A stretch of DNA of 5,985 nt from NCBI GenBank assembly GCA_025362155.1, contig JANYHX010000053.1, positions 1-5,985 on the forward strand, given 5' to 3'. A model generated the notes under the pieces. The model saw only the letters and a list, made by a program, of their open reading frames with translations, did not search any database and was not told the origin of the DNA. Source of the stretch: Gallionella sp. Its GTDB lineage: Bacteria > Pseudomonadota > Gammaproteobacteria > Burkholderiales > Gallionellaceae. Shown piece by piece: positions 1 through 5,985 of the stretch. Every line of letters starts with the position of its first letter. Positions within the stretch are counted from its first letter, which is position 1. Both the position numbers and the translations under genes were made by a program.

Positions 1-71
1 ATCGCCAGCAGCACCAGCCCCGCCAGCCACGGCAGGTAGCGCTGAAATATATTTTGCTGCGGAGAATTCAT
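1..71 (-). CDS. N-terminal fragment of a membrane protein, function unknown
   Basis: The reverse strand reads from an ATG at 71-69 through 23 codons and leaves the window still open. The peptide begins MNSPQQNIFQRYLPWLAG and continues as a run of Leu/Val/Ala, which looks like a short polar N-terminus followed by a first membrane helix or uncleaved signal anchor. It starts 7 bp after the stop codon of the upstream cation exporter on the same strand, so the two probably form one operon. A weak AGG, overlapping that stop codon and 6 nt from the ATG, may serve as ribosome binding site and would suit translational coupling. I do not recognise the family from so short a piece. A role next to metal export would be only a guess from position. 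Confidence 0.55.
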   Translation of the reverse strand, partial: MNSPQQNIFQRYLPWLAGLVLLA

Positions 72-78
72 AGCCGGC

Positions 79-1035
79 CTATTTATTAATTTTATTTATC
101 TCAATACTAATATGCACTAATTCTTCGTGGATGCGTAACTGCTGCTTAAAATATTCCGGCGACCCATCATTATCTGTCGCGAGGCTGAGTATGCAAGCGA
201 ACTTGCCCTTCCCTACGCGCCATACATGCAGGTCGCAGATTTGCGCCTTGATCGGCGATGCGGCAATGACTTCGCGTATTTCGGCCACCACGGGAACATT
301 CATCTCGGCATCCAGCAACACCCGTCCGGTATCGCGCAGCAAACTATAAGCCCATACGGAAACCAGTACCGCGCCGACTAAACCCATCACCGGATCCAGC
401 CAGCTTATCCCCCACAATTTGCCGCCGAATAACGCAATGATGGCCAACACCGATGTTGCCGCATCGGCCAGCACATGCATATAGGCCGAGCGCAAATTCA
501 AGTCATGATGGCCGTGATGAGCGTGATCTTCGTGCCCGTGCCCATGATCGTTATGTCCGTGTTCATGGCTGTGGTGATGACCGTCCTTAAGCAACCATGC
601 CGAGACGAGGTTGACCAGCAAGCCGACAATTGCAATCGCAATCGCTTGGTTATAGTGTATCGGGCTCGGCGCGATCAGTCTTTCGATGGATTGAAAAATC
701 ATCAATCCCGCCACCATCACCAGAAAAATCGCACTGGTATAGCCGCCTAATACCTCTATCTTCCAGGTGCCGAAAGAAAAACGCGGATCGTGGGCGAATC
801 TTCTGGCACAAGCATACGCGAACACGGACAGTCCCAACGCAACCGTATGCGAACTCATATGCCAGCCATCGGCCAGCAGAGCCATCGAGTTGTAATACCA
901 GCCGCCAGCGATCTCGATCACCATCATCACGGCAGTAAGAATGGCGACGCGCAAGGTGTTTTTCTCGGCAAGCGGGTTGCCCTCGTCGAATCGGTGAGAA
1001 TGCTTCAGGCTGTCGGGGGTGAAAGATGGTGTCAT
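79..1035 (-). CDS. dmeF: DmeF-like cation diffusion facilitator (probable Co/Ni/Zn efflux)
   Basis: This is a 318-residue inner-membrane exporter of the cation diffusion facilitator family, which as a family moves divalent metal out of the cytoplasm using the proton gradient. Six helices are visible, followed by a soluble C-terminal domain from about residue 240. Between helices 4 and 5 lies a histidine-rich loop (153-177) with more than a dozen His, typical of metal-binding loops in this family. The transport site is visible in two helices: His59 and His63 in DGWHMSSH of helix 2, and His187 and Asp191 in HVLAD of helix 5. Zinc members usually have HxxxD in helix 2; HxxxH, with the FGTWK and LLRDT motifs, matches my memory of DmeF-type Co/Ni exporters, hence the symbol. 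The start ATG has no good Shine-Dalgarno, but the His-containing N-terminus looks family-like. No adjacent RcnR/DmeR-type repressor gene is present. Family is sure; metal choice is inferred. Confidence 0.9.
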   Translation of the reverse strand: MTPSFTPDSLKHSHRFDEGNPLAEKNTLRVAILTAVMMVIEIAGGWYYNSMALLADGWHMSSHTVALGLSVFAYACARRFAHDPRFSFGTWKIEVLGGYTSAIFLVMVAGLMIFQSIERLIAPSPIHYNQAIAIAIVGLLVNLVSAWLLKDGHHHSHEHGHNDHGHGHEDHAHHGHHDLNLRSAYMHVLADAATSVLAIIALFGGKLWGISWLDPVMGLVGAVLVSVWAYSLLRDTGRVLLDAEMNVPVVAEIREVIAASPIKAQICDLHVWRVGKGKFACILSLATDNDGSPEYFKQQLRIHEELVHISIEINKINK

Positions 1036-1058
1036 GGATTATTTTCTGAGTTAGGGGA

Positions 1059-1087
1059 TGTATAGCTTACTGTCCTGTATTTTACAG
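1059..1087 (-). promoter_or_regulatory. Possible promoter and palindrome upstream of the metal exporter
   Basis: On the reverse strand a TATACA hexamer (1064-1059) could be a -10 element, giving a leader of about 17 nt before the exporter start. About 10 bp upstream of it is an interrupted palindrome CTGTA-ttt-TACAG (1075-1087), in the place where an operator overlapping the -35 region would lie. No good -35 hexamer is visible at the usual distance, so an activator-dependent or weak promoter is possible. Five-base half-sites can arise by chance. Low confidence. Confidence 0.2.
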
Positions 1088-1162
1088 CGTAAAACAATTT
1101 GCACTGTCATTCTGTGAGCAAGTCCTCATTATTTCACCGCAATGGAAATAAGAATAACGTAG

Positions 1163-1203
1163 GGTGCGTTCTACGCACCATTACCAACGAGTGCGTAAAC
1201 GCA
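1163..1203. repeat. REP-like double hairpin in the intergenic gap
   Basis: A perfect 7-bp stem GGTGCGT-tct-ACGCACC (1163-1179) is followed 12 bp later by a smaller palindrome TGCGT-aa-ACGCA (1192-1203) built from the same core. The form, GGTGCGT/ACGCACC preceded by GTAG, resembles the short dispersed extragenic palindromes seen in many proteobacterial genomes. No T-tract follows in either direction, so it is not a standard terminator. It lies between two divergent genes, where such elements are common. Only one copy is in the window, so dispersal across the genome cannot be shown here. Confidence 0.45.
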
Positions 1204-1260
1204 TCCTGCATAATTATTGTTGTTTTGAAATAGAATCGGGATTACATGAAATCCGATTAC

Positions 1261-1266
1261 AAGGAG
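1261..1266 (+). promoter_or_regulatory. Ribosome binding site deciding the start at 1279
   Basis: AAGGAG at 1261-1266 is the only good Shine-Dalgarno in this region. It lies 12 nt before the in-frame ATG at 1279, and inside the reading frame if the upstream ATG at 1246 were used. The ATG at 1246 has no purine-rich box before it. The spacing is a little long, so the 1246 start is not excluded. Confidence 0.5.
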
Positions 1267-1278
1267 ACACGCAAACAT

Positions 1279-2877
1279 ATGGAAAGTGCAGAATCAAACC
1301 CAGCAGAAAAATCCGCGTGGCTGCCTGCATCGTTTCTCGACAAGCCATCTGTCCGGTGGATTTTTGGACTCATCACCTTCGTCTTCATTTTTATTTATCA
1401 CACATACCCGCTGGGATTAAGCGATTTCTGGTGGCACCTGAATACCGGCCGCTGGATATGGGTCAATGGCGGAATGCCGAGCGGCGATCCATTCCTGTTC
1501 AGCTCAGCTTCGCCGCTGGATGCCCGGGCATACCTGATTTTACGCGGCTACCCACTCTCCCAATTGCTCTTTTTCAGCACTTATACTCTGGCGGGTGTAC
1601 CAGGCCTGGTATTGCTCAAGACGTTGCTGATGACCTTGTTTTATGGCCTGTTGTGGAATCACTTTCGACGCAGCGGGCTGCACCCGATATTGGCTTTGGC
1701 TATCGTTGGATTGTTGCCGCTGCTGTTCTTCCGCTTCGATGAGCTTCGTCCGCAAATATTTTCTTTCATCTTCACGTTACTCGTCTTGCAATTGATTGAG
1801 CGCTTTCTCTTCCATGAAAAAAGAGGTAGTCCACAGAGGCATTATTTATTTTTGCTTCCAGCCATCATGCTGCTGTGGGCGAATCTGCATCGTGGCTTTA
1901 TCATCGGAATAGGAATCTTGTTTGTGTACCTTTTCGCAGAATGGATCGCTCGCAAGAAGAACTGCAATCCATTATCCGATGATGCGTACCGGCGCTTGGT
2001 AATCCTGACCATTATTTCGGCGGCAATCTCATTGGTCAATCCGGTCGGCGTCACCGCGACCTGGGCGAGCTTCAGCGAAGTTTCCGGGCCATTCTCCCAA
2101 GTCATCGATGAATTTTTAGGAACGCTTAGATACTTTGAATTTATTGGCATGAAACAGGTGGGCTACTGGATTGTGGCGATCGCTGCTGTTCCGGCCATTG
2201 CGCTGTTATTCAAATGGCGTCAGGTTAGCCTCGCCCACTGGCTGGTGCTGACCGCATTTTTGGGTGCTGGAATTATGTCATTCCGCTTCAGCCTGCTGAT
2301 GGTCACCGTGGTACTTGCCGTAGCCTGTATTTATTTAGCACGCGACCTTAATCGCTGGCTGGATGGTACTAAAGGCATGGTCATGATTCTGCTGTGGTGT
2401 CTTTCAGTGGGACTGCTGGCAAACTCGGCGCTAAGCCGTACCTCGCTATTCACTACACCGCTGGAGACCGCCGTAATACCGTCCACCGCTGTCGATTACC
2501 TGGCACAGGCCAAACCAGCGGGAAATATTTTTAATTTTTTTGAGTATGGCGGCTATTTGAGCTGGCGGCTCTACCCGCAAAAAATATTCATCGACCAAAG
2601 AAATTTATCCTGGAATACCTATGAAGAATATTCGCAGTGTTGGCGCGGCGATTATGTCGGGGTATTCCACAAGCAGCAGATAGGCATTGTTTTTTATCCT
2701 GTTTATGAAAGGCCATCTGGCAAACTATCCAGACTGGTAGCCGGTTTGCTTAATGATCCGCAATGGGGAGTTGGGTACTACGACGGGCGCGATATTATTT
2801 TTATGAGGAATGACATCAACGGCAATCTATCTCTGCTCAACAAATCAAAGGTGGCAGCAGACATACTCAGGCAATGA
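1279..2877 (+). CDS. GT-C-like polytopic membrane protein, function unknown
   Basis: The product has 532 residues from the ATG chosen for its AAGGAG (543 if translation starts at 1246). It has a short polar N-terminus, about ten hydrophobic segments from residue 25 to about 390, then a soluble C-terminal part. After helix 1 comes DFWWHLNTGRW (49-59) and Asp70, an acidic first outer loop as in GT-C glycosyltransferase-type membrane enzymes that use lipid-linked sugars. RPQ (157-159) and WANLH (200-204) look like further conserved spots. The C-terminal part has FNFFEYGGYLSW (418-429) and KIFIDQRN (435-442), which I recall from uncharacterised proteins of this type in several phyla. No sugar, acceptor or pathway can be named, and no glycan genes are adjacent. 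It stands alone between divergent and convergent neighbours, and its stop lies 3 bp from the stop of the next gene. The gene is sure; the enzymatic idea is an inference. Confidence 0.85.
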   Translation: MESAESNPAEKSAWLPASFLDKPSVRWIFGLITFVFIFIYHTYPLGLSDFWWHLNTGRWIWVNGGMPSGDPFLFSSASPLDARAYLILRGYPLSQLLFFSTYTLAGVPGLVLLKTLLMTLFYGLLWNHFRRSGLHPILALAIVGLLPLLFFRFDELRPQIFSFIFTLLVLQLIERFLFHEKRGSPQRHYLFLLPAIMLLWANLHRGFIIGIGILFVYLFAEWIARKKNCNPLSDDAYRRLVILTIISAAISLVNPVGVTATWASFSEVSGPFSQVIDEFLGTLRYFEFIGMKQVGYWIVAIAAVPAIALLFKWRQVSLAHWLVLTAFLGAGIMSFRFSLLMVTVVLAVACIYLARDLNRWLDGTKGMVMILLWCLSVGLLANSALSRTSLFTTPLETAVIPSTAVDYLAQAKPAGNIFNFFEYGGYLSWRLYPQKIFIDQRNLSWNTYEEYSQCWRGDYVGVFHKQQIGIVFYPVYERPSGKLSRLVAGLLNDPQWGVGYYDGRDIIFMRNDINGNLSLLNKSKVAADILRQ

Positions 2878-2880
2878 CTG

Positions 2881-3786
2881 CTAATACATGTGAACTGCAA
2901 TTACATGCCATACGGCACTAAATGCCAGCATGTAAACAAAGGGCACATGAAAGACATGCCATAGGGAAAACAATTTTTCGTAAGTGCCAAATTGTGCCAG
3001 ATGCTTAACAGCTCGGAGATAGGAATTAATAAAATTTACGTTCTGGTAAAAGAGTTCATCCAGGCGCTGCATTTGTGCATCACTCCATTTTTTCTCATTC
3101 GCATCGTTGTACATGGCATCTTCCAAATCCCTTACTAATGTTATGGATAACCATCTTGCGCGCAAACTGAGCGTCAATATTTTACCTATTCTTATTTTTC
3201 CTGCTCCAGAAGAATTCACCGCATTGCTATGGAATTCGACCAACTTTTTTTGAATCTCAGGAGCAAAGCTGAAAATGGATTGGACATCGCCGGAGCCGTC
3301 CAAATCTTCCTGCAACTGTTTATGCGTAGCATGCCTGCCATAGAGGCCATAATGAATCTTGGTATAAAAAAATCGGCCAAAAATTCCGCTCCCCGATACC
3401 AGCAGCATGCATGCTAAAGCGACACCTGCATTGATCGATCCGATATGAAAGGTGGAATGAAAAAGAATGAGCGTAGGCCCAAGTATGCCGAATACCATGT
3501 GCCATTTAAACCACTTGGGTAGCGGAGCCAAATTTTTCAAGAAGCGTACGCGCTTGCGCATCGGATAAAGCAATAAACTTAGCAGCATCAGTCCACCCAC
3601 CAAGCCTATATTGTAGCCAACTGTGTCACCGGGTTTATATGGCAACCCTTGTGAGATAAATAATCCCACAATCAGTAACAGCGTTATGATGATGATGTAT
3701 AAATTCCAGCCATAATCTTTGGGCAGATTTTTTTGTCTGGGCTTACGCCTTTCAACCGCTGGGGGAGATGATATTGGTGAGGGCAT
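2881..3786 (-). CDS. Di-heme cytochrome b-like / ferric-reductase-like membrane protein
   Basis: This is a 301-residue protein with five predicted helices (about 28-45, 57-75, 96-115, 119-141, 275-298) and a soluble loop of about 130 residues (143-272). Helix 3 carries His96 and His110, and helix 5 carries His280 and His294; both pairs are 14 residues apart, the spacing that lets two helices hold two stacked b-type hemes, as in cytochrome b and NOX/ferric reductases. His114, His277 and His299 are further candidates. Positive charges in the N-terminus and in the 77-94 loop put both inside, so the big loop is cytoplasmic and the C-terminus periplasmic. There is no flavin or NAD site, which suggests an outside electron donor; the divergent ferredoxin-flavoprotein gene is the obvious candidate. 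The start has no Shine-Dalgarno but a TATAAT 5 bp upstream, so the mRNA may be leaderless. The heme assignment is an inference from histidine spacing. Confidence 0.85.
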   Translation of the reverse strand: MPSPISSPPAVERRKPRQKNLPKDYGWNLYIIIITLLLIVGLFISQGLPYKPGDTVGYNIGLVGGLMLLSLLLYPMRKRVRFLKNLAPLPKWFKWHMVFGILGPTLILFHSTFHIGSINAGVALACMLLVSGSGIFGRFFYTKIHYGLYGRHATHKQLQEDLDGSGDVQSIFSFAPEIQKKLVEFHSNAVNSSGAGKIRIGKILTLSLRARWLSITLVRDLEDAMYNDANEKKWSDAQMQRLDELFYQNVNFINSYLRAVKHLAQFGTYEKLFSLWHVFHVPFVYMLAFSAVWHVIAVHMY

Positions 3787-3791
3787 ATTTA

Positions 3792-3797
3792 ATTATA
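3792..3797 (-). promoter_or_regulatory. -10 element almost touching the cytochrome start codon
   Basis: A consensus TATAAT on the reverse strand (3797-3792) is separated from the ATG (3786) by only 5 nt. Normal -10 to start-site spacing would put transcription initiation at about 3784-3787, on the ATG itself, which predicts a leaderless mRNA. No Shine-Dalgarno is visible and no other start codon lies nearby in frame, which fits. A clear -35 hexamer is missing at 16-18 bp, so the promoter may need an activator, or the match may be chance in an AT-rich stretch. Confidence 0.35.
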
Positions 3798-3820
3798 GTA
3801 CGTTGCATCAACTGACGGTG

Positions 3821-3851
3821 TTGAAGGAGTGGGCTGGTATTTAGTGCTAAT
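3821..3851 (+). promoter_or_regulatory. Weak candidate promoter for the ferredoxin-flavoprotein gene
   Basis: In the 112-bp divergent region a TTGAAG (3821-3826) and a GCTAAT (3846-3851) could form a -35/-10 pair with a long 19-bp spacer, giving a leader of about 40 nt before the ATG at 3899. The gene has a short AAGG (3891-3894) 4 nt before its start. Alternative AT-rich -10 matches exist near 3868-3873. Sharing of this gap with the divergent cytochrome gene makes joint regulation likely, but the exact boxes are uncertain. Confidence 0.2.
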
Positions 3852-3898
3852 CTACTTCAGCCCCTAATTTAATACTTCATTCACCTTCCGAAGGCGCT

Positions 3899-5203
3899 AT
3901 GACATTTTCCGGACTTTCAGCAGTTTACCTTTATTTTCTCCCCGTGCTGGTGATCGCTTTTTTTCATGTGCGGGGTCGCCATCGCAATACCGCGGCAGCC
4001 TTGGCGCAACAAAAAATGGCGACCGAGGCCGGGCTGTCAGAACCCTCTTCTTTGCATCCGTTTATTGATGTTAACAAATGCCTGGGGGCCGGCAGCTGTG
4101 TTATTGCCTGCCCGGAAGAAGCAATAGGCATGATAGGCGGTAAGGCCTATCTGGTCGCTCCCGCTGCCTGCATCGGCCACGGCGCCTGTGCCACAGCCTG
4201 CCCGCACAACGCCATCACTCTTGTTTTTGGTACTGAAAAACGCGGTATGGATATCCCGCAGGTCGATCCAAATTTTCAAACCAATGTGCCGGGAATTTTC
4301 ATCGCTGGAGAACTGGGCGGGATGGGCTTGATTCGCAAAGCGGCTTCTCAAGGGACCCAAGCGATCAATACCATCAAAAAACTAAAAAGCAATGCCAACG
4401 CCGTAGATGTGGTTATCGTTGGTGCCGGCCCCGCTGGCTTGGCTTCAACACTGGGGGCGGTGGAAAACAAGCTGCGTTATGTCACGGTGGAACAGGAGGG
4501 TTCCCTGGGGGGTGCCGTTTTTCAATATCCCCGCAACAAGATCGCCATGACAGCCCCGGTCACACTTCCTATTATCGGCCAGGTAAAAATGGGGGAGATC
4601 AGCAAAGAAGCCCTGCTTGAATTTTGGGAGGGAATCGTAAAGAAGACTGGGGTAAAAATAAATTTTAATGAACGTATGGAAAATATCACCAAGACTGCTA
4701 ATGGGTTTGTGGTTAAAACCAACAAGCAATCCTATGATACCCGCTCCGTCTTGCTGGCTATAGGCCGTCGCGGTACACCGCGAAAACTGGGAGTGCCTGG
4801 GGAAAATTTACCAAAGGTGGTTTACAGCTTGATTGACCCCGAACAATATCGAAACATGCATGTGCTGGTGGTGGGCGGTGGAGATAGTGCGCTCGAAGCA
4901 GCTTGCTCTATAGCCGATCAACCCGGCACAACGGTGACGATTTCTTATCGCAGTGAAGCATTCGGACGGGGCAAGCAAAAAAATCGTGAGCGGTTACAGG
5001 CCTTGGAAGCGCGGGGGAAAATAAAAGTCATGCTTAAATCCACGGTAAAAGGTGTGACGGAAGATCGGGTTGCTTTGGAGTTCCAGGGTCAAAACATCGA
5101 GATCATCAATGACGCAATCATAGTCTGCACCGGGGGCGTTTTGCCTACTCCTTTCCTCAAGGATATAGGCATCATGGTGGAAACCAAATTTGGCACTCAA
5201 TAG
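3899..5203 (+). CDS. Membrane-anchored ferredoxin-flavoprotein, NAD(P)H oxidoreductase (permuted TrxR-like fold)
   Basis: This 434-residue protein has one N-terminal membrane helix (about 8-24) followed by RGRHR, which anchors the rest in the cytoplasm. Two ferredoxin motifs follow: Cys61, Cys67, Cys71-Pro and Cys91, Cys97, Cys101-Pro. In both, the usual second cysteine is replaced (Ala64, His94). Residues 122-159 (TNVPGIFIAGELGG at 128-141) match the FAD-closing segment that normally ends thioredoxin-reductase-like proteins; here it precedes the FAD Rossmann motif GAGPAG (175-180). IGRRGTPRKL (288-297) and the NAD(P) motif GGGDSALE (326-333) follow, and the chain ends just after the TGG/FLKDIGI region (411-425). 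There is no CxxC dithiol, so it is not a thioredoxin reductase. Electrons probably run NAD(P)H to FAD to Fe-S to a membrane partner, most simply the divergent di-heme protein. Arg351 with Ser352 instead of the usual HRR leaves NADH versus NADPH open. I know no characterised member by name. Confidence 0.88.
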   Translation: MTFSGLSAVYLYFLPVLVIAFFHVRGRHRNTAAALAQQKMATEAGLSEPSSLHPFIDVNKCLGAGSCVIACPEEAIGMIGGKAYLVAPAACIGHGACATACPHNAITLVFGTEKRGMDIPQVDPNFQTNVPGIFIAGELGGMGLIRKAASQGTQAINTIKKLKSNANAVDVVIVGAGPAGLASTLGAVENKLRYVTVEQEGSLGGAVFQYPRNKIAMTAPVTLPIIGQVKMGEISKEALLEFWEGIVKKTGVKINFNERMENITKTANGFVVKTNKQSYDTRSVLLAIGRRGTPRKLGVPGENLPKVVYSLIDPEQYRNMHVLVVGGGDSALEAACSIADQPGTTVTISYRSEAFGRGKQKNRERLQALEARGKIKVMLKSTVKGVTEDRVALEFQGQNIEIINDAIIVCTGGVLPTPFLKDIGIMVETKFGTQ

Positions 5204-5207
5204 GGGT

Positions 5208-5234
5208 AAAAAGTAGCGGCACTCTAAGTGCCGC
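5208..5234 (-). terminator. Rho-independent terminator for leftward transcription
   Basis: The stem GCGGCACT (5216-5223) and AGTGCCGC (5227-5234), 8 perfect base pairs around a 3-nt loop, starts 12 nt after the flavoprotein stop. Read on the reverse strand it is followed by TAC and then five T (5212-5208), the usual form of an intrinsic terminator. Read on the forward strand no T-run follows, so it should stop leftward transcripts from the CARDB/IS30 side better than rightward ones. It would keep that transcription from running antisense into the flavoprotein gene, and may also protect the 3' end of the flavoprotein mRNA. Confidence 0.6.
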
Positions 5235-5267
5235 AGGTGCCGCGGCTATCGAATACTTCCTGAAGTG

Positions 5268-5333
5268 CTAACAATACTCAATGTGATTTTCATAGTAGTT
5301 TGCCTGAAAGAGTATGCCAGTGTTTGCCAGCAT
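5268..5333 (-). CDS. Possible 21-residue small ORF behind the CARDB remnant
   Basis: On the reverse strand an ATG at 5333-5331 opens 21 codons and stops at TAG (5270-5268). A full-strength AAGGAGG overlaps the CARDB stop codon about 14 nt upstream, and a second GGAGGG lies 1 nt before the ATG; the first is somewhat far and the second too close. The peptide (MLANTGILFQANYYENHIEY and a final Cys) has no recognisable feature. It lies upstream of the leftward terminator, so it would be within the same transcript. Chance is a serious alternative. Confidence 0.15.
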   Translation of the reverse strand: MLANTGILFQANYYENHIEYC

Positions 5334-5352
5334 ACCCTCCCTGCTTTCCTCC

Positions 5353-5985
<633 letters not shown>

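Noticed and set aside
1036..1090. RcnR/DmeR-type operator for the metal exporter
   Set aside because: There is a GGGG at 1053-1056, but no flanking inverted repeat of the TACT-G-tract-AGTA kind, and no regulator gene is adjacent.
1246..1278. Upstream ATG as the start of the GT-C-like protein
   Set aside because: It has no ribosome binding site, while AAGGAG precedes the ATG at 1279; kept only as an alternative.
1164..1742. Long open frame on the forward strand overlapping the GT-C-like gene
   Set aside because: It lies in another frame of a clearly coding gene, has no family-like sequence, and begins inside the REP-like palindrome.
2535..2541. Run of seven T in the GT-C-like gene as a programmed slippage site
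   Set aside because: The zero frame stays open with conserved motifs on both sides, and no alternative frame continues usefully.
4445..4729. Reverse-strand open frames inside the flavoprotein gene
   Set aside because: They lie opposite strongly conserved FAD and linker coding sequence and show no independent protein features.
3899..5203. Thioredoxin reductase
   Set aside because: FAD and NAD(P) motifs are similar, but there is no CxxC active site, two ferredoxin motifs and a membrane anchor are present, and the segment order differs.
5312..5335. Inverted repeat GTATGC/GCATAC as a terminator
   Set aside because: The stem is only 6 bp around a 12-nt loop and no clear T-run follows; the inner GCCAG copies are direct, not inverted.

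Overview
The window looks like a chromosomal piece from a moderate-GC Gram-negative proteobacterium, plausibly a betaproteobacterium of the Nitrosomonadales/Gallionellaceae type. That placement is an inference from protein style (DmeF-like metal exporter, ferredoxin-flavoprotein plus cytochrome b pair, IS30 transposase) and not from a marker gene. No rRNA, tRNA or CRISPR array was seen.

Layout. At the left edge is the first 23 codons of a leftward membrane protein, 7 bp behind a leftward DmeF-like cation diffusion facilitator (79-1035). A 243-bp gap holds a REP-like pair of hairpins. Then comes a rightward polytopic membrane protein of the GT-C-like type (1279-2877), of unknown function. It converges, with only 3 bp between stop codons, on a leftward five-helix membrane protein (2881-3786) whose histidines are spaced like those of a di-heme cytochrome b or NOX/ferric-reductase core. 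A 112-bp divergent promoter region separates that gene from a rightward membrane-anchored ferredoxin-flavoprotein (3899-5203). Next is a terminator that faces leftward, a spacer, and a leftward CARDB surface-protein remnant (5353-5850). The remnant is joined directly to the inside of a broken IS30-family transposase that runs off the right edge.

The most interesting part is 2881-5203. The two divergent genes together encode what an NAD(P)H-driven transmembrane electron carrier needs: NAD(P)H site, FAD site, two Fe-S motifs, and a membrane core able to hold two stacked hemes. Predicted topology puts the flavoprotein and the large loop of the cytochrome on the same, cytoplasmic, side. The flavoprotein is odd in two ways. 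Its FAD-closing segment, normally C-terminal in thioredoxin-reductase-like folds, sits between the ferredoxin domain and the Rossmann GxGxxG, as in a circular permutation. Both ferredoxin motifs also lack their second cysteine (Ala64, His94). The electron acceptor cannot be read from the sequence.

The right end is a scar. A transposase reading frame stops being transposase three residues after its catalytic Glu, and the second half of a CARDB repeat begins at once. This is either an old deletion/recombination or an assembly misjoin.
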